NCBI GenBank assembly: GCA_024516155.1
Contig: JAJJXM010000058.1
Coordinates: 124,001-188,000, forward strand
Direction of reading: 5' to 3'
DNA length: 64,000 nt
DNA from: Pyronema omphalodes
Taxonomy: Eukaryota > Ascomycota > Pezizomycetes > Pezizales > Pyronemataceae
The translations under genes and the position numbers were made by a program. Of this stretch, positions 48,105 to 58,745 are shown piece by piece (the first letter of the stretch is position 1; the number at the start of each line of letters is the position of its first letter). The notes under the pieces were generated by a model. The model ran no database searches. It was not told the origin of the DNA and was given only the letters and a program-made list of their open reading frames with translations.

Positions 48105-49272
48105 CCTTTCAAGTCCATTTACTGAACTCTCGAAGCACAGGTTTTGTTCGATTAATGGAAGGTATTTATATTGACTTGAGTGTGCAGTTGCAGACAGATA
48201 TAGTTTTTATTCAAGGATAGGTTTGATTTTAAAGGTCATAGAGCATCTCATATACACTATCTTAAAAATTTGGATTATTATCAGGGTGATGAGCTGTGTC
48301 TTGAAGAGCGTGAAGGATATCAGTCAGGAGTGATTGAACAATGAAGGATATGAGGTATGTATACAAGTTTACAACTCGTAAAGGATGGTATATTTATGAC
48401 TTCGTTTCCTCTTAATATCGCAATCATTTACTGACGAAAATACAGCCGAATCATCAAGGGTAAAAGGTCCTGAAAATATCGAAAGTGGGAAACTGTATCT
48501 CATGGCTGTCCGAGAAAGCATTTCTGGGTGGCCACTGAATTCACCCGCTCCACCGAAGATTCTTTGACCTGGCTAATTCAACTTGCTGATACTACATACG
48601 TACACCCGTTTTTGGAAATGGCATCGATGAGCTGCATCCTGTGATAGAGTTATGTATCACAATGCAATATATATCAGGCCGTACACATTAGTGCTGTTGG
48701 TTTAACAAAAGAGTGCTGAACTCGCCACCCGCATAGTCGCACTAATCCACATACACTCTGTCGAATAATCTGCCGAAATTCTCGGAGTGGGAATATATGG
48801 AGAAGAGGTGAGGATTCCGAGAGGTTCAGATCGAAATGGGGGAGCTGATGCAAAATACCTATCCCAGTTTAAGATGTTGAGGCATGAAATATCAATGTTG
48901 CCTTTATATGTCCAATGACCCATTGTGAAGAGCTAACAAATTCTGTTGATTACAAAACAAGTCCTGCTGCATGGAAACTTGCCACAGCAATCGGTCATTA
49001 GGGCCATCACCTCTAGTCCGTATCATGTAATATGACTAAGGATCGCATTCTGCAACGCTCCCTTGTTCACTCACGTTGCACAGAACTTTTTGCACGACAT
49101 TAACGTACCACAACCCACAATTGACAATTCATCATCCCTTTTCCATAAGGATCCATCGCCCATCGCCAAAGAACCCGAATCAACGACTTCGAGTATCAAA
49201 CCCATTGGTCCTTTCGACACAACTGGGAAAGGCCGCATAGAATTGACCCCACCTACCCGCGATCCAGTGTTT

Positions 49273-52200
49273 ATGCAATCCGGCGCCAGCACAAGCAATC
49301 TCAACACATCAATTCCCGATTCACCACAACAGTTTTCGTCTTCCGCTCCGACCCAACATGGCCTTCTTCGCACCGAATCTTTCGGCGACGGCAGCTCTCA
49401 GCGGCCCGAGTCCGGCGCTTTTCAGTCTGCCAAATTAAATGGCTCCGTCACTCCTAACACCGACAAAGCAAGCCGGATTGCTCAATATGAAGCAATGGGA
49501 AGTCTCCCGTCATACGGCGGTGGACAAGATGCCGGTTTTATCGTGAAAAGAACCAACTGGGCAGGTCGAGCTCTCGGTGACACTCCGATCTCCAAGTACC
49601 CGAACGGTAGGATTCTTCGCAATTCGACGACTAGACATTGCATCTAACTGGCCGCAGAGGTTTTGATTCACATTCTCTCGTTTCTCGATCCGCAGACTCT
49701 TTTGACGGTTGCTGCATTGTCGAAACGTTTTCACGCACTCGTCACTTCGACTCATGCTTGGCGGTCGGCATTTGTTCGGTTCTTTCCTCCGCCACACGCT
49801 CAGGTTGACGATCATGGTTCTCCACTTGCTGGTCAGGACAAGCGATATTTTACTCGACTGTACACGGCAGAGGAATCCGAAAATGCCTGGAGAAAGGAAT
49901 ATACTCATCGCACAAGGCTTCTCCGGAAACTTGGAAGAGGAACTCATCGCGGTTTGGTGGTGCTTTACCCCGCGCGACAAGGACCCCTTAGCGTGAGCCA
50001 TATGGCTGCAAGCTTTTCCTCTTCTGGCATTAGAGCTGTTCATGCTTGCTTGGACGTGCAATGGGTTAATTCGAGTGATCCAACATCAGGAAAGATTGAA
50101 GCACCACGGCCGGCACCGATATGGAGTTACGATATTGCTCCGAGGTTCAGACCTGTGCAGGTAGACCACCCTGATCATCAGGTTGCTGCTGAAATGGGTA
50201 CTACGTGGGTTATGGACATATCGGAGGAGATGGGATGGTTTGTCTACCTTCCCTTGGTCTTTGGGATTTTCCTAATGTTTTGTTAGGGTGATGGGTGAAA
50301 ATGTCCCCGATGGAATGGTTCAAGTCCATCCTTACTCTCAACCTTATCTCGAGATGCACGTCTCAACTTTGACTCCGACTAATTTTATTCGTCCGGGAAC
50401 GGACCGTCCATACGAACCAGAAGACACCGACAATCGGTTTGGACACAAGCCGTTGGTAACTTGTCTATGGATTGCAAAGAAGCGGGCGGTTGTTGACAGC
50501 ACCGGAGCGGCGGTTATTGTTGGTAACTCTAGGGGATTCATTCGGGTTTTCACCATTATCTTCGGCAAGAAGACCAATACTATTAAACCGGTTGCTTCCT
50601 ACTGCATCTCCCCTGGTGTTCCCATTGTTCAGGTTAAAGTTGACGAAGACTTCCTACCAAGACGGCACCGACAAAAGAGGCCCTGGTTGACCGCTATAAA
50701 CGCACTTGGAGAAGTCTATTATCTCCGTACCCTTCCCGGTGCGGCTGTAACCGCAGACTGGAAGCTTGTTCCTCACACCGAGCGTATCGCAACACCACTC
50801 TATTTTGAAGTCTTTCCTGAAATCACGGAAGGAACTCCCGACAAAGAAAAAGACGCCAAGCTGAAACAACGGGACAATCTTCTTTTAAAAATGGATTACT
50901 CCATGCTTAGGGAGCTCTGGGAAGGTTGCGGGATGGACTGGTTTTTAGAAGTCGACTGGGCTGGTGATAATATTATCGCGGGAAGGAAGGGTCTCCAAAA
51001 TAAGGATGGAAACGCAGGCCACCTCCCGAAAATAACTAGATACCACCTAAAAACTGTACAACCCAATCAACCCAAAGGACTTGTGTCCATTGTACCCAGT
51101 CACACCGCCTCTCCAATCCCCTCTCTCCAAACCTCCATTTTCGGTGGTGGCCCCGTATCATCCGGTACAATAACACCCCTAGCCGACCAACAGCCAGCCG
51201 ACAGCGAGGCCAGTGGTGAAGCCGAAGCTGATGCCGCTGACGACGACGAACCCGCTCCACGTATTGACAGCTGGTCTGTTACCACCTTCTTTTTACACAA
51301 CACCTTCACGCTCATCACCTGTTCCGCCATCGATGCCTCACCCCTTGCCCGTCTCACCGCCTCAGAGGACCCGACTCTTCGCGCCTCCGTCCCCGGTGGT
51401 AACGCGCGCCTATTCGCCGTAGGCACCAACACCGGCTCCATCTTCATCTTCAACTGTCGCGCACCTCTTGATCCCATTACCTTACCTCTCCGGGTCATCC
51501 ACACCGATTCCCCCGTCATCACAACCCTGGGAGTATCTTCACTTGCAGTTATCCACGGAGGTGATGATGGATTAGTTCAAGCCTGGGATCCATTAGCATC
51601 TACAGAAAAGCCGGTTAGGACTATTCATTCTAGGTTTTCGGCTAGAGCTAGGAGACGTTTAGAACAGCATGCTGGTACGGATACTGCGGGGTTGGGAGAT
51701 AATCAGTTTGCTGCTAGATGTCTGGTTTTGGATCCGGATCCTACTAATTTAAGGGGAATTGTGGCGTTGGGAACTTTTGTGAAGTATTGGAGTTTGCAAA
51801 GTGATGCGTTGGTGAAGAAACATAGAAAAGGAGCCGCCACGGGAGGTGGGAAACATGCATCACGGAATGCGGTTAGAACAAAGGGAGAGATTAGGGATGC
51901 GATTGTGATGGATCAGAAGGCTTTGAAGGCGGAAAAGGAAAGAAGGGAAAAGGAGGAGCTTAAACTGAAGAAGCGGTTCGGAGTGGAAAAAGGAGCTAGT
52001 GCAATGACTGAGGAGGAGATGTTGGCTTATGCTACGATGATCTCGCAGGAGGCTTTTGAACAGGAGAGAAGTAGGATGAATGAGCTGGAGAGTATGAATG
52101 GGTTCAAAGGGTTAGGATCGGAACTAGGCAGCAGCACAGGAAGCAATGAGATTTTCACACCATCCGAATCAGCACGAAGCGATGGAACCGTCTACGAAAC

Positions 52201-52708
52201 ACCTAAAGAAGAAAGCCAAGAGGACCGCGACTTGGAGCTTGCATTGAGGCTTAGTTTAATGGAGCAGGAAGGTAGCAGCGTCTACGAACACTCCAGCAAC
52301 TATGGCACTAGCTATGATACCGGCAAGGGTAGATGGGAAGAAGACTTTTCCCCCTCCTATCAATCCCCCGCTGGTTCAAGTTCCTATAACACCGGTAATC
52401 ATAACCCCTGGACAACCCCCTACCTCTCACCACAGACTCCATCAACACCATCAAGGTCCAAACCCGCCTCTCGTAGTTCTTTCAACACACCACAGAAAAA
52501 GAAGGGATGGAATAAAGTTAGTCTAGATGAGTTGGAACAGGTGGAGAAAGCTGTAGGAGGATATGCGGATAGAGAGTATAGAATGGATACTGGATATCAT
52601 GCGGAAAATAGTAGGGCTTTTGAGGAGGATTTGGAACTGGCTATTAGGCTTAGTTTACAGGAGTCTGAAGCAGCGACGGAAGAGGGGAAGGGAAAGGGTA
52701 GAGCTTGA
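49273..52708 (+). CDS. F-box / WD-like protein with C-terminal UIMs (Ufo1-like)
   Basis: Predicted substrate receptor of an SCF ubiquitin ligase, about 1111 aa from the ATG at 49273. Exons: 49273-49606, 49658-50237, 50287-52708. The introns are 51 and 49 nt with GTAGGA and GTTTGT donors. The first join makes PNEVLIHILSFLDPQTLL, an F-box (about residues 111-155); the second joins EEMGW to VMGENVPDG. A large middle region resembles WD-repeat blades (ATGxxGSIFIF and GGDDGLVQAWDP, about residues 670-740) with a long acidic insert (EADAADDDEPAP). A coiled, charged segment follows, then two ubiquitin-interacting motifs near residues 950 (LELALRLSLMEQE) and 1083 (LELAIRLSLQESE). F-box plus WD plus UIM is the layout of yeast Ufo1. 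The frame is open and Ser/Pro-rich back to about 49036 without an ATG, so an upstream exon with the true start is likely. Confidence 0.85.
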
Positions 52709-55427
52709 GGGCATGGTGTAGGATGTGTTGGGGATACCTGGGACGGAAGGGCTGTGACTGTGCTTCTTGGATATTCTGTGACGGATTTATGATCTGGAGG
52801 GTGAGGGCGCGGGGGGGGGGGGGGGGAGGGGTAGTATGGGTAAACGTGATGTAGTATAGACATGCGTTATTTATTTCTTTATTTATTGTATTTCGTTATT
52901 CTTCTCAGTTTTTACTTGATTTATTTGATATTTAATTGGCCGGAAATGGCAATGAAAAAAAAAAAATATATCAGCCGTGTGATATGTGTAGCTTGTGATA
53001 GTGCGGGGTTTTTGAGGGCTTGGGAGTGAAAAGTAAAAATTATATTATCCCTCTTCACCTATTTCAGTTCCATGATTTCCTCACTGATCCGTGGTGTGTA
53101 GAGTACATTTCTCCCTCGTGACTTCTTTGCCCTCCCCTTCTCAGGTTAATATAATTTCTCTAATATATATAGATTCAGATATATAGTCGCTTGCACATGA
53201 AAAATTCTTCGCTTATATAGAATAGACTAAATATACGGATCCGTATCGTGCCTTGTGTCCTTGCAGCGGACTGCGGACTACGGGTATGGCATGCTGTGTA
53301 ATGAAATAAAATTCTCCGGAATGATGTGATGTGATGTGATGAGATAGGGATGAGCATGAGCATGATGAGCATGATTAGCAGGGGATATGAGGTTTAAATC
53401 TTGGGTGGTTTATATTGTCATTGTACATGAGCGTTGATTTTTTTTTAAAAATAGGAAAGAAAAAAGAAATAGAGGAAACTGAGAGGTACGCTGATGGTTT
53501 TTTTTAATAGGAGATTACTTATATGGGTTATTAGATTTGGTTTTGATGATATTAAGAGGTAAGTAGATGGATTTCTTTTTTTTTTTTTTTTTGATAAGCA
53601 AATATTATCTTTTGTTAGATTCGGATTGTTTTGTTGTGGTTCTTGTATTCTTATGCTATGGGATTTTTTTTGCTTTGCTCTGCTGCATCGTAGGGTTGGT
53701 TTTGATTTCATCGATTTGATGGATTTTATGGGGGCATAGCTTTCGCGGATTCAGATGGTTTCGTAGCTTTCACAGCTTTCCCGGCTTTCATATTGGGTGC
53801 GCACCATAGCCTTCGTACCATACTTCGCTTGTCCACCTGATCTTAGCTCCGGAGAAGACCCCCTGCTGCTGCGAGCAGGGATATCAAGATGCACGCAACG
53901 CAGGAGATGGAGGGCGGCAGTACAGTACTCTTACCAACAACAGAGCAGAGCCAGAGTAGAGCCAGAGCAGAGCAGGGTGAATGGAAGTTTTGATGGACGG
54001 GGAGGAGACCTGAGACGAAAATATTCCTGATGAATGTTATGGTTCCGTTGATGCCTTCCGTTGGAATCTGAAAATATACATCCCAGGTGAATGTGCATTT
54101 GAACTTGTTTTGAACGTTGTTTTGAACGCCTTCCGTGGAAAACTGCGTTTCTTTCTGCATCTAGATTCCATCCATATTCCCGACATTCCCTTCCCCAGCA
54201 TTCCCATACCCGACATTCCCCAAAGAAAGAAAGGAATAAAGAAGAAACAAACAAACAAAGGCACCAGGACACTATGTAAGATACCATGACACCAGGATTC
54301 CAGGATTCTAGGCATCACGCAGCTGAATCATAAATATCAGTCGATGTCTATACTCGAGCTAAAGTTCCCTAGGTGAGACTATGTCTTCGACTACAGACGG
54401 AACTACAGCAACTACGTCGTAGACTAACCCCCTGTCGAAGGTCCCTACGAGAAATATAATTACAGAAAAGTGAAAAGGAAAGGGAACAGACGGCAACAAG
54501 AGAACCGAAGTTGAGCGTCAACAAAGTTTGATTAAGTTGCAGAAATCGGGAGAGGGAGGAAGTAATTTTGAAGACAGTTACAACGTTTGAGGATTTTTTT
54601 TTCTATTTTTTTATTTTCTTCTTTTCTTCTTCTCCTCTTTTCTTCTTCCTCATTTCCAGTATTGCTTTCTTATTGTTAAAGCTGTCTTTGTCGTTGTGTA
54701 AATCTGCTTGTCCAGTCTGTTCTACACAGTTCTGTTGGACTTGTTCATGTTCCTACTTGCACCCTGAGAATCCACTTCTTAAGGTCCGACCCACGACGTC
54801 CGACAAAGTCCCCAGTCCGCCGACACCAGTTCCAAATCCCCCAACCGACGACGACGACCAAGAACCACGAGCAAACGTCACCCAGCCGTCACCGCAGAAA
54901 GCTCGACGGTTACTACCCCGTGCACCACGACGCACCAAGCACCACACCCAGAAACAACGTGCCCAGGACAGAAAGGAAGCCTAGGGAGCAAAGCACAAAG
55001 CACAGTGAAAACAAACACTCGACGAACACCCGCGACTACTACTACAGAGTTACCGAGACGACAGATCAAGACGTCAGAAAGCGAACCAGGCACAGGAAGC
55101 AACAAACCGAGCTGTGGCCAAACCTCCAACTGCGACCTGCGCCGCAAAGCGAAGCGAGAGTAGAACCCTGACGCATAGCAGCAGCAGCAGCAGTAAGCAA
55201 CAAACGAAGAGAACCCAGGCAGAGGCCTTGACGACAACCGCGACAAGCCTCGACAACATCCTACATACTCCCATCCGGCGAAGCGGACTACAAAGACGAA
55301 TTCGAACCAGCGCAGCAACGTGCGCCGCGCTCCTTCGTACCATCCGTCGAACCTACGTCAGCAACCCGAGCGAATCACAAAGAAGAAACGAAGAAAAGAA
55401 GAACGAGATTAAGATTAGCAAGGCAAT
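52709..55427. other. Intergenic; 3' flank, then arl8 leader
   Basis: The 3' flank of the F-box gene has a G16 tract at 52811-52826 and several T tracts (53577-53592). From 53750 there are cagagcagagccagag repeats (about 53940-53975). The stretch 54770-55420 is markedly poor in T and rich in A and C (cgacgacgacgaccaag), has open frames on both strands as a by-product, and probably is the promoter and 5' leader of arl8. No separate gene supported. Confidence 0.45.
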
Positions 55428-56581
55428 ATGTCCGGACTACTCCGTCGCATGTGCGATTGGCTTTTGCGCCTATTCTGGTGCGTTGCATAAATGTGGTTTT
55501 ATTGGCGGATTCCTCGAACCTAATGGTCCTGACTGGTAGCTATGTACTGGCAGGACAGGGTCCAACGGCCGCAGGAACTTCGCAGGTTACAGTTGGCTAA
55601 TAAATGGTCTATATGCAGGGCTACTGAGATGGATATTACTATGATTGGACTTCAGAATGCGGGGAAGACAAGTTTGTTAAGAGTTTTAGCTGTGGGTTCC
55701 CTTTTACTTCTACCTCCCCGGTTGATCTACGAAGGCAGATTTGAATCTGGGTGTAACCCGTTGGACCTGTGGCGGGTGTGGGAGTTTGAAGAATATCTAC
55801 TGATGCTTTTTAATAGGGTGGAGAGTTCACGATAGAGTACGTTATTCCTAGCTTTCGACTTCTAGCTCCAGCGCTCTACAAGCATCTAGCTCCGTATGAC
55901 AGAATATTGACCCTACAAATAGTTCGATACCAACAGTCGGTTTCAATATGAAGAAAGTCCAAAAAGGCTATGTGACACTTAAATAGTACGTCATTTCAAC
56001 CAAAACACATCCCCCGGCAGCTATTATCCAGCTCCAAATTGATGCAGAGAAGACATTTTGCTAATACCAAAATAGCTGGGATCTCGGTGGTCAACCTAGA
56101 TTCAGATCAATGTGGGAACGTTATTGTCGAGGAGTTAATGCCATTGTGTAAGTTCCTCCTTATATCCTCAATTCTCTAGTTTACGAGCTTTCATCGCTCC
56201 ACAATTCCCTGTTGGTTCTGTACAAACCGCAATATTCCCTCTTTTCCCATGCCCTGACATCCCACCAAATCTGGAACCGGCATTGACCAATCATAACGCA
56301 CGCACAGGTTCATAGTAGATTCCGCCGATCTTGAGTCCCACCCAACAGCACGTGATGAACTACACGCCCTCCTAGAAAAACCGAAACTGGCAGGAATCCC
56401 CCTGCTTGTGTTAGGTAACAAGTCGGACTTGGAAAATAAGATCAGTGTGGATGAATTGATCTTGAGTATGAACCTGGAAGATATTAAGGAAAGAGAGGTC
56501 TCTTGTTATAGTATATCGGCGAAACAGGAAACGAATCTGGATGCCGTATTGCAGTGGTTGATAAGTAAGGCGAAGAAATAG
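55428..56581 (+). CDS. arl8: Arf-like small GTPase Arl8
   Basis: 183-aa small GTPase that in animals places lysosomes along microtubules; the fungal counterpart presumably acts on vacuoles or late endosomes. Six exons: 55428-55477, 55619-55691, 55817-55836, 55923-55985, 56076-56147, 56308-56581 (exon 3 is only 20 nt). The introns are 86-160 nt and all joins are in frame. The N-terminal amphipathic helix MSGLLRRMCDWLLRLFW lacks Gly2, so it is not myristoylated, as known for Arl8. G motifs: GLQNAGKTS (P loop), IPTVGFNMKK with the switch-I Thr, WDLGGQPRFRSMWERYCRG (G3), GNKSDL (G4) and SISAK (G5). The IPTVGFNM, YCRGVNAIV and CYSIS strings are hallmarks of Arl8 rather than Arf1 or Arl1. Length matches the family (about 186). 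Convergent with the coiled-coil gene at 58746. Confidence 0.95.
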
Positions 56582-57046
56582 CCGGGGTGTGATGAAGTTT
56601 TTGTTGGGCAGGGAGGTGTTTGGGGTATTGGGAGTTGGGGTGTTTGTGGAATTCGGGGCGGAGGGACGTGTTTAGGGTAGGGTAAAGCGGGGCCATGGGG
56701 AGTTTAGGGTACAGCTGGAGGAATGGGGTTAAAGCAGGATGTTTGGGAAATCCGAGGTAAAGCTGGAGGGACGGGAATTATGGAGGGCGGCATGTTGGTG
56801 GTGGTGGTGATGGTGATGGAAACAGGAAACTAAGAAATGACTTATCTTTCTTTGCCTTACTCCAGTTTTCGTTGGTATCTGGTATGTGTATATCCCAGAT
56901 TCTTACAGGCAGGCTCTAGAATCCGGTGATATATCTATACCACATATCAAATACCCTATCCGCCGTGGGAGTTTTTTCCTTTTTTTTCTTTTCGATTCTT
57001 TTTTTTTTATTTCGATTCTGGGTTGGGGAGAGAGAGGAGGGCGTCA

Positions 57047-57080
57047 GGAAGGAAGGAAGGAAGGAAGGAAGGAAGGAAGG
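57047..57080. repeat. GGAA microsatellite
   Basis: About eight perfect aagg units. Confidence 0.9.
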
Positions 57081-57417
57081 CAGAGGTAACGAATGTAATG
57101 ATTGTTGTTAATAATAGCTTCTTTTTTTTTGTTGTGGTTTTCTATTTTATTTTTTATTTTACTCTACTTTTATGGTTTTATTGAGCCTTTAACGTTTTTC
57201 CTGAGGCTTTATCGTTATCCCTGAGGCTTCATCGTTTTTCCTGAGGCTTGGCTTGACGCCTTGACTTTTTTTTCGCGGGGGAGGGGTGGGGAGTGGGGGG
57301 GTGGGGGGTGGGGGGTGGGGGGGTTATATTTTGATACTTTTTCTGGAAGCTTGGACTTGGACTTGGTCTTGATTTCATTGATTTCATTGATTTTTTTTTT
57401 ATCATTACTGATCCATC

Positions 57418-57565
57418 TTATCCATCTTATCTTATCTTATCTTATCCACCTATTATATCTTATCTACCTATTATATCTTATCCACCTATTATATCTTTAT
57501 CTTATCCACCTATTATATCTTTATCTTATCTTTATCTTATCCCATCTTATCCATCTTATCCATAA
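57418..57565. repeat. Degenerate cttatc / cacctattatat repeats
   Basis: Pyrimidine-rich tandem units of cttat(c/ct) mixed with ccacctattatat. Confidence 0.8.
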
Positions 57566-57639
57566 AAGAAAAATATCATTAGTTATTACATATGAAAATT
57601 AGGTTTTGAGCTTTTTATTTTGACTTGACTTGGCTTTGG

Positions 57640-58030
57640 TTTTGGTTTTGGTTTTGGTTTTGGTTTTGGTTTTGGATTTGGATTTGGATTTGGATTTGGA
57701 TTTGGATTTGGATTTGGATTTGGCTTTGACTTGGCTTGGATTTGGTTTTGGTTTGGTTTTGGATTTGGATTTGGTTTTGGTTTTGGTTTTGGTTTTGGTT
57801 TTGGTTTTGGTTTTGGTTTTGGTTTTGGTTTTGGTTTTGGTTTTGGTTTTGGTTTTGGTTTTGGTTTTGGTTTTGGTTTTGGTTTTGGTTTTGGTTTTGG
57901 TTTTGGTTTTGGTTTTGGTTTTGGTTTTGGTTTTGGTTTTGGTTTTGGTTTTGGTTTTGGTTTTGGTTTTGGTTTTGGTTTTGGTTTTGGTTTTGGTTTT
58001 TTTGGTTTTTTTTGGTTTTTTTGGTTTTTT
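57640..58030. repeat. Long GGTTTT hexanucleotide array
   Basis: Begins with ggtttt, passes through about eight ggattt variant units (57672-57721), then roughly 38 uninterrupted ggtttt units (about 57771-58000), and decays into gg-T7 units before a G tract. The G-rich strand lies on plus. Confidence 0.95.
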
Positions 58031-58745
58031 TTGGGGGGGGGGGGGGGGGTTGGATTGGTATGGGCTTGGCTTGGATGGTGGTGTTTGTAGCTGATTCTTT
58101 GTTTTTTTAATTAAGAACTGAGAGCTAGGGACTAGGGACTAGGGACTAGGGACTGAGAACTAAACCTATAAACCAATCAATGTAACAACATGAATATTAC
58201 TCGTAATCTGCGATTCTTGAATCCTACAATCTTTGAATCTTTCATGTAAATATATTTGATAAGATATCACCAAATCTATCCAAAATCTATCCAAAATCTA
58301 CAGTTCACAATCCAACTAAAATCCAAACACCGATCCAAACAATCCAGTCCAAAGACGGATAGAGAGAAGGGTAGATAGGCAAATAGGCCGAGGGTCCCGG
58401 AAGTGCTGGTGGTATATTTATGCCCTGTAGACTATAGGCTATACATGTCACAAAAACGTTTCCCGATATCTTGTCTCATCGGACTTAGTCTTACACTCTC
58501 AGCCGATCTCGGGCTTAAAGCCTAAGCTTTCGTCTCATGTACATCACGATATAGCTATTTTGCTTCCCAGAGCTTCCGATAGGTACCGGCGACAAAGAAA
58601 TCAAGATTAACTCAAAAGATTATTGTATTCGTGCTAAGAATTGTAGATATAGAGTAAGTACTTCAACAAGAAATGTTCTTGAACTTATACAATTTGTCCC
58701 AAGTTATGTGATACACCTACAGAAATTATTGATATATGCATAGAG

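Larger units (their letters stand above)
43462..49272. other. Long intergenic region with an inverted repeat pair
   Basis: 5.8 kb. It contains both arms of a 220-bp inverted repeat (44192-44411 and 47884-48104), short gacgctgtaaac and tgtggtact tandem units (45010-45050 and 45280-45330), and T-rich DNA at 46150-46350. An 11-bp minisatellite lies at about 47195-47336. Frames at 45879-46112 and 46695-47063 have ATGs but no recognisable domain. From about 49063 the plus strand becomes coding-like and probably belongs to the F-box gene. Confidence 0.5.
56582..58745. other. Intergenic between convergent genes, microsatellite-rich
   Basis: G-rich 3' flank of arl8 (56580-56830), a ggaa array, a cttatc-type array, the long GGTTTT array and a G16-type tract near 58034-58049, then actagggact units at 58122-58152. 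No gene; the long frames here are read-throughs of the arrays. Confidence 0.6.

Noticed and set aside
57630..58110. Frames coding (VL)n, (GF)n and (WF)n
   Set aside because: They are translations of the GGTTTT microsatellite, open only because the repeat lacks stops.
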